Below, one piece after another: positions 1 to 11,636 of a stretch of 64,000 nucleotides of DNA; the first letter of the stretch is position 1, and each line of letters starts with the position of its first letter. Origin of the DNA: Takakia lepidozioides (Eukaryota; Streptophyta; Takakiopsida; Takakiales; Takakiaceae); the NCBI GenBank assembly GCA_030704615.1, contig CM060733.1, forward strand, positions 25,296,001-25,360,000. Direction: 5' to 3'. The translations under genes and the position numbers were made by a program. The notes beneath the pieces are model-generated. The model made no database searches. It saw only the letters and a program-made list of their open reading frames with translations, and had not been told where the DNA came from.

Positions 1-136
1 AATGCAAGAAGTCTATTTTCACAAATCGACAAATCTAGTTTTGCATGCAGCAATGCAGACGGGTCTGGAAAAGAAAGCCACTCCCACTTTAGGAACACAA
101 AGCCTGGCAACATCAGGTAAGGCTGTTCTGGTTTAC

Positions 137-3100
137 CCTCCAGCCAGCCGTAAGGAAGATATTTGAGCTCCAAAGTTCACGGTCTTCAGCAACTGGACAT
201 CTCTTCCATGTTTCAGCCATGGTAAACTCGGCAATTGTGGCAGTACGCGCTCCTGACTGGCAACTTCTTTTGGCGTAGGTACTGTCAAACCACAAGTACC
301 ACCTGAGCAGCATGATGAGGGTGTCATCTCCTTGAAATTTTTCAAATTAGTCTTTCTTAGTATGTTGGATTCCGAGATGGCAAAAGAGATATGTCAAAGA
401 GAAATGAAATGGTAGAGACAGAGGAAAGAGAAAAGGAAAAGAACTCTATAAGGTCCACAGGTGGTCCATAGGTAGGTAGAACAAACCACGAGAGAGAAAG
501 AAAGGAAAAGTGACAAACTTCTTACATCCCCAAGAGGCCCACAGGCTCTTTTGGTCATTATCTAACTTCGAGACCGTCTCGTACATCAATGAAATGGCCC
601 ATATGATGTCCGGAGGGACCCATATTGTTTGTAACTGTCAAGAAGAAGGGCTCCAGGGACTAAATTGAAAGCCATTCAGAAGGCCACATGCAGGCATACA
701 CCATTTTGAAAGATATTATAATGTCTGTGGGAGGCCCAAAAGACCTAAGGTCCACAAATACAGAGGGAGGGAGCTAGAAAGTACCTTTGCCACAAGCTAT
801 GAAAGCTTTCAAGAGAATAGATGTCCTTTCAGCATTCAAGCTGCTCAAGCAAAGGGAACGAACTGCCCTGTAGTTTGCTGCTCACAGCCACAGCACCCCG
901 GTTCAGCTCAACCACATGCAGACCACACTCACTATGATTGAAACCAATGTACAAAGTGCCAAGGGGCACGAGAAATGAGTAAAAGACATGAAATCTTGTA
1001 TTAGCACATTGCAAAATGCTAGGGTACTGAGAATGACTTATACTGTTGGCAATTTTGTGTGAGGGATAAAGGGACAAACAGGCTGGGGCTTGGGTGGAAT
1101 GAAAGCCTCACCATACATGTGAAACGCTGTGAGTAAGAGGAAGGTGACCCAGAGGGCTATGACATGGCCAGATGTCAAGCGTGCCACAACCATACCCAGC
1201 AACATTCCCACTAAAGTTGCAGCTGTCTCCTGGCTACCTTCCTGCAGATATTCAACCACACACCACAACTCCACTTTTAAAATCTTTTAGTGATCAATGA
1301 TAAGATTTGCCTGCAAGGAAGAGCCCTGACTAACAGTACCAAAGTAAGCCCTGGTTTCAATGCTCACAGATGCAGCAGATCTGAGTTGTAGTAAATAGAA
1401 ATGCTTATGATCCCCACACAGCAAAGTCTACATACTACCTTCTGCTAGATTCAATAGCAACACAGACACACTCAAACAGAACTACAGCACCCACAAGCCA
1501 TCGAGCAGGCACCTTGGCAGAGATGTCTGCAGCATTCTTGCACTGCGCAAAGTGCTGTGTAAGAACAGCCCTTGTTGCCCCACTAGCCACACCCGCTGCC
1601 ACATACAATGAACCAACAACTTAAGCTTCGAAGGAATGGGCATGGTGCAACCATATTCTTGATACTGAACCAGTGCTTAATGCTTGCTGCCGAACTGACC
1701 TCAATCTCTGTGTTGTAGAGGGAGAACTTAAGACCCTCCCTGTATGAATACTGCACTTTCTCCTACATCAAATATGCACCCAATGTTCAAACCTGCAACA
1801 TACAAGCTCCTCAATAACATGATCAAAACAAGCAGAAACAACTGAAACCCCATACTTGAAGTGATCGTACAAGAAGAGGGGGTTGCTTACTGACAGATCT
1901 GGCCAAGCTGCCGATGCAAAGAATTGTCACGAATGCACCAGGGAAGAGGGGCGAGATGAGGTCCATCAACATCCCTATCCAACACCAGCACTGTATGTCA
2001 GAGCCAATTAACCTCCAGGGTGGAGAGCACTGTCACTGAAAAGATCTTTCTCTTATAAGTTCGTCCTTTAGGGCTCCCTTCTCTAATCATACCCAAAATA
2101 TATGAACAACAATTTCAACTGCCCCTGAATTTTAAAACTCGGAAAGTCTACATACCCATGTCAGCAAAAACAGGGATTTTAGAAGGGTTTCAATCTAACA
2201 GAAAAAGGTAACAATTCAAATGTATCCAGGCTTATTGACCCTAAGCAAGAATGAGTCATTACTTGAACCCCACAAATAGAGGACTAAGGCTTCAAGTCAC
2301 TTTTGTGGCCCAGGGCAGGCAACTTCCACAAAACCCTTCGAGTGAGATAAACAAACTGTTACTTACCAAAGTCATTCATCAGATCTGCAGCAAGTCGCCA
2401 TTGCTTGGCACTGCTATCCAGGTTCGATCCCTACATGAACACTCAAATACCAAATTTCCAAGGATGGTCAAATCACCACCTCCATACAGTATACAAGCAT
2501 AGCTCTTTCCCCTGAGTATCTGAGGGAAACACCCCACTAGAGTGGGCAAGACATGGCCTGAGTTGACTGACAACATTGTGTACATACCTGTGTTGCATGA
2601 GACATATGTTGTAGGGAATGGGCCATATAAACTTACAAGAGAATAACCAAACTATAATCAAAAGCCATACTTGGTTAAGTGTGAAAAGTATGCTCCCCAA
2701 CATGCCTGTGAAGTCACGCAAGAACCACTGTCATAGCCACACACAAACAAGGGACGTTCCTGAGATACTATTCCCCAAAGGGAAGATGTGTAACTGACTC
2801 GCTTGAATCGCATTAAGAAATTCTACCAGAATGCCCAGATCACTGCACAAACACTCAAGCTGAACCTTAGACCTCCAACTACGGATAACAGTGGAGTTGC
2901 AAAGCAACAAAGAAACAAGTAAGTTTTTCCTTAATCCTCCTTCCTCTCCATATGTATGTGCACCACAGATTACAAAAGAGAAAGGAAAACCAAAATATAT
3001 TTCATAGCCTGCAAACGTAATTGTGCTTCTGTAACATGAACCCCAATTCCAATGTGTTTACCACGACCAACAGGCTGAGGTGGACAATGCAACAAGCAAG

Positions 3101-5218
3101 AAATTCAATGTGACAATCACCACAACTGAGACAGCTAGGTGAAGAAGACATAATACAGAAATGAAAAGAGAATCACTAAGTAGAGCAAGCAGACAGAATA
3201 AGCAAAACTGGCCAGACAATGCGCATAAAAGGCTAAGCTTCACAGTGGGAAGACCAGTAGCGTGCAGACTCTGTTGATACACAGAACCTACTCACTTGGA
3301 AAGTGGCACCAACTACAGTGGCTGTTGTTTCACCAACTCCTATGCCTCCTAACAAAGCCTGCACAATATCACTCCACATCTGTTACCCTTTCTCTCTCTA
3401 AACAAGTCCAAATTTCTGTGAGATACAGCAAGTTTAAGCTGTTTCTGGCACCTGGTCAAAGCCGCTTTCCCACACAAAAGGACGTGCCCATCCTCCTTCT
3501 CCAGCAACCAATATGAACCCTTCTCACCAGTACGAGGCTAATACAGACCTGGGGAAATCCCTCATTATGAAGTCTCTAGCTCCAATGGTGCCTACATGCA
3601 CGTACTTGTTTCCCATGCATAAACATCCAAGCAATTGCTCCCATTTCATTTAAAAATTTCTGAAAATGTCCTTTCATCTGCTATTTTGCAGCTTGCGTAC
3701 CCAAGTAGATCCCCGCAACTATGACCTGGTGACACCGACAAATTGGACTATTATCAAATGTACGTCCCCATGTCCTCTACTCATGTGCAACTCTGAAGAT
3801 TTTGAGACCATAAAGCGGCATGATGTGGCACATTACTTGGGTGGACAGCATGCTCCGGATGTAAGTTGAGAGACCCTGATAAACAAATGGGGAACAAATC
3901 AGAACAGAGATTTCCAATGGTGCCTTGCATCCCAATTACCTATCCCAATGGCAACTGTTAGCAACACTTATATCATTCGCAAATTTTAGCCGACTATCAT
4001 AGTACAGTTCCATGAAAGACTAACTACAGGATGCTCATCTCTTTGAGTGCAGGCTCCACGCAAAGCCAGAAGATGTGAGAGAGAAAACGCTGGCCCTCCA
4101 ATTGACCATTAGCACGACAGCCAGTGGAACATGAAGATACAATGCAGGGAGTATGCAGGCATGACAAACTGAGAGGTTCATCCCACTCATCTTCCCTGTC
4201 CCTCTGCATTTTCTAGGCAATCCCTCATCTCCAACCTACATCCTACCCTTGTGATCTTATTATAGTCAATCTGCGGTTCACCTGAGATCTATTACCTGCA
4301 TTCTCAATATGAAATCTAAGTTCAGTTTGTCCATGCTGCGCAAGAAAATGGTTACTAAAGCTTCGCAGTAAGTTTTGAGCTAACTCTTGATTAGCAGCTA
4401 AGTTGAGAGAGGAGGGGAAAAAACCATCACAAGAATTGCTCTGGGTTGGCCTCCAATGAGAGGCAATTCAAGGATTGACCCCACTTCCGCAGAGGTCGGA
4501 GTGAAGAATAACACTATTTTCAGGTCATATGGACAACAACCTCCTACCAAGACTCCAAATATAGAACAAGAGGGTGCAGATAGGTACTTGCAAAGTGTCC
4601 CATGTTTGAAAAGGCAGGTAGTCGGGTGTCACACTGTTAGGATACCCCTGCAATCAGACAGAAACGCGTTAAGGGAAGCTGGTATGTTGCGGTTTGCTTC
4701 GCGTACTAACGCACCAATGCCATCACACGGCATTGAATTGCACTCTGCGCAGTTCACCAGGCAAATGGCTCCAGTACAATTCACTGCTTCTCTCTCACGC
4801 CCTCAGCAGCCTGCATGTGGTGAAAATTCCCATGAACTGAACGAATCCCTCTTCCTACACACTACTGAAGCACGAGTACTTGCCTCAGGTAAAAATGCAG
4901 ACACGAAATTGTTCCAAATGGCACGCGAGCGGCGGTCCTCCCTGCACCCAACCCACTTCACTTGTCTGCCATGTCCTCGTGTAACCAATTTGGGTCCATA
5001 ACAATGCCATGCAAAACCAGCATTGGCACATCTATTCTCTTTCTTTGCTTGTCAGGATTCCATTGCACATGACCAGGAAGCAAACAGGAAAAAAAACACA
5101 GATCGCCCAATACCGACCTGAGGAGATGGAAACCGGATCCATGAGTGACGAGCGCCGCTGTGCGTACAGGAAGAGCACGAACAGTGCTGAATTCCTGGAA
5201 GAGAGGTTCGTCCGCCAT
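137..5218 (-). CDS. RUS3: RUS3-like protein (DUF647, root UVB sensitive family), partial at 3' end
   Basis: Twelve exons read on the minus strand keep one frame: 5118-5218, 4884-4941, 4588-4647, 3837-3875, 3296-3358, 2671-2727, 2367-2430, 1891-1974, 1513-1595, 1112-1241, 785-877 and 137-281, giving about 325 residues. Family landmarks appear in order: SVTPDYLPFQ, GLSTYIRSML, GVGETTATVVGATFQ, FLRDFTGMLGSILFT, LDSSAKQWRLAADLMND, GVASGATRAVLTQHFA, EGSQETAATLVGMLLGM and AERTSILLKAF. These match plant RUS3 and human RUSF1; RUS1/RUS2 of the family act in UV-B sensing and auxin-related root growth, while the role of RUS3 is less clear. The start is the ATG at 5218. The last visible exon ends with a GTAAAC donor at 136, so the C-terminus is beyond the left edge. 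Exon 2 ends at a GC (GCAAGT) donor; the other donors are GT. The exons are very small (39-145 nt). The gene is head to head with the lysine-rich gene at 5531. Confidence 0.93.
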
Positions 5219-5530
5219 GGCTGCTGCCTAGACTTTTTCACAGACAATCCTTTACCCATCCCAGTCCCGAGAATCTAATAATATATTCTCGCATCAGTCA
5301 TTCGTCCGTTCACATCCTGTACCCAGCATCCGGCAGACTAGAATATACTAACGTATTTCGGTCTCGTTGATTCATCCGTTCATATCCTCCTCCTCGACAA
5401 GCTCAGCTGTCTGCTGTGATCGGCTCGGTGAGAGACTAGCCTACAAGCCTGCACAGAACCTCGAAAGGGTTTTCGGGAGGTGGGTCGGGGAGAGGAGGGG
5501 AAGAGAGGAAGGGGGAGAAGGCCGAGCGCA
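5219..5530. promoter_or_regulatory. Shared divergent promoter of RUS3-like and small lysine-rich genes
   Basis: Only 312 bp separate the two start codons, so both genes must be driven from here. A 21-bp motif (TCATTCGTCCGTTCACATCCT) at 5298-5318 recurs with three mismatches at 5368-5388. A purine-rich stretch precedes the plus-strand ATG. No clear TATA box placement was established. The assignment rests on gene spacing only. Confidence 0.6.
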
Positions 5531-6380
5531 ATGTCCAAGAAAAACAAGTTGAGCACGCGCGTCAAGCAGCACATCTTCGATCTCAAGCGTGAGAGATTTT
5601 GGGCCTTATTGTCGTCTCCAGGATTCATGGCTCTCTCTAGATTTCTGCTCCACCTGTTTGGATTCTAGCTGCTTTAGTGCGTTTTGTTACCGTTAGCTGT
5701 TTGGTGATCGTTGCTGCATCCGACTAGGGTTAGGTCATGGTGAATTTGATTTGGCGGAGGCCAACGTGCGGATTCTTTCCTGCTAGACTGAGGTGATGAC
5801 CTGCATGAGATATTTTTGTCTGGGCCATAAGACTGTCAAGGTTTGTAAGGGAATGAATGGTAATCAGAGTCCGTTTCCTGGGTCATGTAGTCAATGTGTA
5901 ATGGAGAACTTGTTTAATGGATTCTGTCACATCAGGAGAGAAAGAGGAGCAAGAGACAAGAGCGAAGAAAGCGAAGAAGCAGAAGGCACGAGGAGAGAGT
6001 ATGAAGGTGGGTCGCTTTCTCCTTGTGTTTTTCAATTAGTTTTTATGAACTGTGCAAATAGGCTCTGTCCAGTCATCTATTGTCAGGAGATTCTCAAGCC
6101 TACTCTTGCTATGTAGTTGATTTGTTTTGTTATGGCTGTGTGATCATTTTTGGAACTCCCCTGTATATTTGTCCTTGTTTGATGTGGAGAGATGAGGAGA
6201 ACACTTTGCAGGCACCTGAAGCCTGGTACAATTTTTTGTCATATGGGTGTGTTGCAGGTTGATTCTGGAAAGCAGATCAAGAAGAGGACATTTAAAGTAG
6301 GGAAGAAAAGGAAGTTCCAGGTGAAGCTTTCTGCTAGTAAGAAGGCTAAGGCCTCTCAAGCCATGGAAATTGATTCCTGA
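5531..6380 (+). CDS. Small lysine-rich basic protein, 83 residues, three exons
   Basis: Exons 5531-5588, 5936-6006 and 6258-6380 join in phase (GTGAGA and GTGGGT donors; CAG acceptors). The protein starts MSKKNKLSTRVKQHIFDLKR, continues through a charged KAKKQKAR segment, then KKRTFKVGKKRKFQVKLSAS, and ends SQAMEIDS. The composition and basic clusters suggest a nuclear or nucleolar protein, but no family is recognised. Exon 3 is the part preserved in two broken copies of this locus, at 12.83-12.94 and 38.19-38.28 kb. The exon model is supported by phase and by that conservation; the function is unknown. Confidence 0.7.
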
Positions 6381-7130
6381 ACTCATGTTTTGCCGAAACC
6401 GTTACCCAGTTTCAGACAGACTTTTGTGGTTAATGATGCCCTTCATGTTGGAAGCTTGACAAATGAAGTCAAATGTGCGCACATGAAGCTGTGTAATTTG
6501 GCTGCCACACCACTTGATGCGAGAGTGTTCCCAGGTGGTCGGTGCTGGCTGACTTGAACAGCGCCATTACAAGTTCTATGGTGCAGGGTCACTGGTTTGT
6601 GGAAGAGCTGGAAGTGTAGAAATACAAAGGAATTTGAAACTAGTTGCAACTGCACGCACCAAAAAGTGAACCATTATGTGTTCAGAATGACCAACAGCTG
6701 CTGGCTGGTTGGTAATGTCTGGGCAACAGGTCATGTTACACCAGGGAGCTGAGCCTCATCCCTTTCTCTGGGCACACCTCTTTGTTTGTGATACTTTGAT
6801 AGGGCACTTCTACATTAAGCTTGAAAAGCTTTCCAAGTCTTAATCTGGATCAAAAGTAAAAATCCTGTACAAAGAACCAGGTGATTCTACGAGAGCTGGG
6901 AACCGAGAAAGTTTGTTCTTCGAGGGATGACAGCATGAGTTCCAGCATCCTAGTTGTTGAAGAAAAGGAATGAACCTTGTTTCTCAATCTGTTTCAAATC
7001 ATTGTCATGTTTTTTGTGCTACAAACAAGAATATCTCAAAATTGGCATTGAACCCCTGAAGGTGTTGATTGAACATAAAGGGCTTGGGACGCAGTTTCTC
7101 TGCTCACAGTGAGGGTGCTCAGTAGGAGAC
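6381..7130. other. 3' flank of the lysine-rich gene
   Basis: No coding feature is seen. The first 370 bp are the 3' end and flank of the small gene; they are duplicated at about 12.95-13.35 kb and, in part, at 38.28-38.40 kb. Nothing is recognised in the rest. Confidence 0.5.
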
Positions 7131-7429
7131 TCAGTGAAGGCGCGTTGGCTTATGGGAATTTAGTTCATAATTTAGATGGCGGCTGCAAGGTGGGGTGCTG
7201 AGCCATAGGTTGAAGGCGCTCAGGCTAGGATGAAGGGAGATGAACTTCCAAGGTGAGGTTTCACGAAGGATGGGTCCTGGAGTGGGATTTGGTTCCTTGT
7301 TCCGGTATTGGTGAAAACGATAGGCTTCGCAGAAACACACGATAGATAAGAAGTGTAGGTGAGGGACGAGAGAGATCATGTGTCCCTGAAAAAGACGGAA
7401 GGAAGCATACTTCAAAAATGCAGCAGCAA

Positions 7430-8260
7430 ATATATGCTATGCGTGATCCTTGAAGCTGGGCGATCGTTTGCCATGCATAGAGGAGCTGCTGTTGCAATCG
7501 TGTCTTGCATCGGGGTTGCAACTAAGTAAAAGAACTTCTGCAGAATAAAGCGAGATTCCAACTTCATTCAGCAGCTAAGGGTACAATCCAGTCCACACAA
7601 TACGATCATACCAGAGTTACGTCGAACACCCTCAGACTCCGTCAATCCTACATGAAGAGAGCTCATCTTCAACACTGCAGTCCCACCATTGTGAAGGATA
7701 TTTAAGGAACTCCTGCCAGCGCTGGCCCATGCTTCGGCGTTGACCTTCGTGCCAGATATACCAAACATCAGCCTTATCTAACAATCCCGTGTGCTTTTTG
7801 CCCAGCACAAGAAATTGCTCGAAAGACGATTCCAAGACTGGATTCTATGCAACCCCAAGAAAGGAAGCCGATGGGTGTTTCGTATTGTCACCTAATCTGA
7901 ATGGCATCCCTGAAGGTTGCCGAGGCGCCATAACAAAGGAGATGAAAGGGATTCTGTCCTACACGCATTGCGAATGGGAATGCCACTTTCAGCTCCACAG
8001 CCCAGCCCCTCAATCCGCTGCATGATACGAGGCCACCTGCACGACCGAAGCGAGTGGGTAGGGCCTTGGGAATGGAGTCGGCATGCGCCATCCCCGCCGG
8101 TAACTGAGAAAGAGGCAGATGGTGGAGCTCCTTCTAAGCTTCTTCCAGAGGAAAGTGAGTAGGACCTGATTAGAGGGGCACTCTTGTCATGCGCAAATCT
8201 GTGTAAATTCGGTATGTTCCTCATTTTGTAGAGTCCAATGGAGGTCACAGCGACTTGCAT
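7430..8260 (-). pseudogene. OSB-like (PDF-motif ssDNA-binding) remnant, minus strand
   Basis: Around 7,690-7,740 the minus strand encodes RWQEFLKYPSQWWDC, close to the W..F..(D/Y)PSQWWDNR core of the plant PDF motif found in organellar single-stranded DNA-binding (OSB) proteins. Upstream, from 8260, an open frame starts with a mitochondrial-looking presequence (arginine- and serine-rich, containing RSYSLSS). The OB-fold expected between them was not found, and no single frame links the parts. It is most likely a decayed or partly spliced OSB-type gene. Only the PDF core is firm. Confidence 0.4.
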
Positions 8261-8357
8261 GAATGTTGTTGAAACCTACACTAGCACTCCTCCGTAAAGG
8301 AACCTGTCAAAGTGTTTTGATTCTGTCAGAGTTTTGGTCACAAAGGTCTACCTTGGA

Positions 8358-8452
8358 GCATGGAGCAGCGTGGGCGTTTTTTAAAGATCCTTCGCAATGG
8401 CGGGACAACCGCAATGGCAAGGTGTGGCTTTCTTAATATGAAGAAGTATGCC
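8358..8452 (+). pseudogene. Second OSB PDF-motif fragment, plus strand
   Basis: The plus strand reads AAWAFFKDPSQWRDNRNGK and then a stop a few codons later. This is the PDF-motif core (DPSQW.DNR) of OSB proteins. It lies about 0.6 kb from, and on the opposite strand to, the minus-strand PDF remnant, which suggests an inverted duplication or rearrangement of a former OSB gene. A 19-base T run follows at about 8,492. Confidence 0.45.
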
Positions 8453-9130
8453 CGTTCTGCAAAACTGGGCTCTTTGTCAGTATTGTGGGTTTTTTTTTTT
8501 TTTTTTTTTGGTGTTTACAAGGTACTCAGGAGGCTCAGCTTGGTCTTAGGAAGCTGTGTTTTGAATCTGTACAGCTGCACCGTAGTGGTTCTCACAGACC
8601 AATCCGAGATCACCCGACTACAGGCACAAGCAGCGAAAACGAGAGGTCCTTTGGATTGACGGTTGGTTGAATCCTCCTTGGGTGGAAAAAAAACTAGCTG
8701 CTTTCATGACACAAGGTCAAGGCCAATGTGGTGAGGGCACCTTCTTCTGCACATTTCAACCTCTTCTGTCTTCTTATCAGAGTCGCCCCTAATTTTTCAG
8801 GTTGAGTTCTGCAAGTTAGCATGTTGGGGGATCTGCAGTGTTTTTGAGTGATTTTGACATGTTACTGCAAATGTCCCAATACGTGGTTGTCAAAAAACAG
8901 AAAACTTTGGAAGGAAATTTTTTGGGACCCCAGTCAGTGGCAGGACAATGAAGGCAAAAAGGTGAGTCTGTTGAATTTATAGAGGGAAGCAGACAAAAAG
9001 ATGCATCGCACATCTTTCTCGGAATTGGTCATCCTCTCTCTCTCCCTTAGCATGTCTTTGTCAGCTGCTAGCGAGGATCTATGCATTATTGGTGCTGAGG
9101 CAGGGATAGCTGAAGGAGCAGGGATGGAGT

Positions 9131-11481
9131 GTGGGTCCAGATTCATCCAAGGGGGCTGGATCTCAAGCACAAGATTACCATGAATCCCTGTCGATTGAGA
9201 GTTACAAGAGAATCCATAATACCTCTTCTGGCTCTTCTGGGCATGTGAGCATTGCTCACATTATCCAAAGTAGATTCAAGCCAAACGTTTTTCTGCACAA
9301 CACCCTTGTAAACATGTATGTTAAATGTGGGAGCATTGTGGATGCAAACCAAGTGCTCAACAAAATGCCTAAACGCGTTTTGATCACGTGGAATATAATG
9401 GTGGGAGAATTTACCAAGCATGGGTGGGGTAAAATGCCTTGGAGACATATGAGCAAATGATGTGGGAAGGTGTGAAGCCCGACCGGATCATGTTTGCTTG
9501 CGTTTGCAATGCGTGTGCGAGCCTGGCAGACCTCGAAAAGGGCAAAGAGGTCCATGGTGACATTGTCAAAGCTGGAATTGTACCAGATGTTATTCTGAAC
9601 ACTGCCCTGATGAAAATGTATGTCAAATGTGGGCACATTGAGGATGCGAAGGGAATGTTCAACAACATGGCCGAACGAGATGTGGTGTCATGGACCGCAA
9701 CGATCGCCGGATATGCCCAGCATGGCTGCGGGATGGAGGCTTTGGAGACCTATAAGCAAATGAAGTGGCAAGGGGTGAAGCCGGACCAGGTCAGTTCATT
9801 GGCGTTTGCAATGCTTGTTCGAGCCTGCCAGCCCTGGAAGAAGGCAAAGAGGTCCATGGTGACATCATCAAAGCTGGAATTGTGCCAGATGTCATTCGAA
9901 CAATGCCCTCCTGGACATGTATGCCAAGGCGGGAGCATCGGAGATGCAAAGGGAGTGTTCGACAACGTGGCTGAACGGAATGTGGTGTCTTGGAATGCGA
10001 TGATTGCAGGATATGTCCAGCATGGGTGCGGGATGGAGGCCTTGGAGACCTATGAACAAAGGGGAAGGAGTGAAGCCGGACCGCGTCACGTTCGTTTGCT
10101 TTGCAATGCTTGTACAAGCCTGGCAGCCCTGAGAAAGGGCAAAGAGGTCCATTGTGACATCATCAAAGCTGGAATTGTACCACATGTCATTCTGAACAAT
10201 ACCCTGGTGGACATGTATGCCAAATGTGGGTGCATCGAGGATGCAAAGGGAGTGTTCAACAATATGGCCGAACGAGATGTGGTGTCCTGGAATGCAATGA
10301 TGGCAGGATTTGCACAGGATGGCTGTGGGGTGGAGGCTTTGGAGACCTATGAACAACTGATGTGGGAAGGCGTGAAGCCGGACCGTGTCACGTATGTTTG
10401 TGTTTGCAATGTTTGTGCGAGGCGGCCCTGGAAAAGGTCAAGGAGTTTCATGGCAATATCATCAAAGCGGCATTTGCACCAGATGTCATTCTCAACACTG
10501 CCCTCGTGGACATGTATGCCAAATGCGGGAGCATCAAGAATGCAAAGGGAGTGTTCAGCAACATGGCAGAACGAAATGTGGTGTCATGGACTGCGATGAT
10601 TGCAGGAGCATGGTTGTGATATGGAAGCCCTGCAACTATTGGACGAAATACAAGCGGAAGGCTGGAAGCTGGACAGCATCACTTTTATATGTGTTCTCTC
10701 TGCATGTAGCCATGCTGGCCTAGTGGATGAAGGTAGATACTACTTTAACTCTCTGCGTCAAGATCATGGCATCACTCCAGCAGTGGAGCACTTTGGCTGC
10801 ACGGTGGACCTTCTTGGCCGCGCAGGGCGACTGGATGAGGCAGAGGACCCTAAAATGCCAATCAAACCAAATCCTGAGGTGTGGAGGGCCTTGCTTGGCG
10901 CCTGCAGCATTCATTGCAGTGTGGAGATGGCTGAACGCACGGCAACATCTATTCTCAAGTGCGATGAACAAGATGCTGCAACCTATGTGCTGCTATCAAA
11001 TATCTATGCCGCAGCTGGCAGGTGGGACAAAACTGTAAAGGTGAGAAAAATGATAAAGGTCAGAGGGGTTAGAAAGGAGCCAGGTCACTGCTGCATTGAG
11101 GTTGGCAACAGCGTGCACACCGTTGTTGTAGATGACAAACTGTATCCCAAAATCGAGGAAATCCATGCTGAGCTGAGAAGTTTGTCTTGGCAGATGAAGG
11201 AGGCAGGGTATGTGCCTGAGGCGCGCTTTGTATTGCATGATGTGGGGGAGGAGCAAAAGGAACTTTCTCTCTGCCACCATAGTCAGAAGCTGACCATTGC
11301 TTTTGGGCTTATCACCCCGGCCCCTGGAATGCCTCTCCGTCTCATCAAGAGTCTTCGGGTGTGTGGTGACTGCCACACCGCCACCAAGTTCATCTCAAAG
11401 ATTGTCGGCCGAGCAATTGTTGTACAGGACGCCAACCGCTTTCACCACTTTGAAGATGGGGCATGTGGGGATTACTGGTGA
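9131..11481 (+). pseudogene. PLS-class DYW pentatricopeptide repeat protein, frameshifted
   Basis: Intronless. Several near-identical units of about 101 codons (VKPDRVTF, CNACASLAALEKGKEVH, LVDMYAKCGSIEDAKGVF, VVSWNAMIAGYAQHG) form PPR P-L-S triplets. They are followed by an E/E+ region and a C-terminal DYW domain ending CGDYW (stop at 11479). Such proteins bind organellar RNA and edit C to U. At least six frame changes interrupt the repeats (near 9,430, 9,788, 9,930, 10,065, 10,420 and 10,600); only 10,600-11,481 is one clean frame. In the deaminase signature the usual HSE is HSQ (11278-11286), which removes the catalytic glutamate, while CGDCHTATKFIS is intact. The frameshifts plus the lost residue make a pseudogene likely; assembly indels are a less likely alternative because neighbouring genes are clean. 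Confidence 0.85.
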
Positions 11482-11636
11482 AACGATGTTTTCCTGGAAA
11501 AGTGTGAGCGTCTTGCTTCATTCATTGGTCTGCATAGCTACTTTGGCAAGAATTGTCCACGGTTATGTCTCGCATGAGTGCGAGAATCTTAGCTAATCTT
11601 TGTGCGTGGTGGGCTCGTGGCGTCCCTTGTGTAGAT

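Noticed and set aside
829-1077. 82-codon minus-strand ORF with LNRGAVAV, first taken as a RUS3 exon
   Set aside because: A different frame of the same strand (785-877) gives the true RUS3 continuation with matching phase and splice sites; this ORF is a shadow.
4456-5001. 181-codon plus-strand ORF
   Set aside because: It lies antisense to RUS3 exons 2 and 3, has no family likeness, and its copies at 12.5 and 37.6 kb are broken.
9143-10356. Minus-strand ORFs opposite the PPR sequence
   Set aside because: Antisense shadows of the PPR repeats, repeating with the same period.
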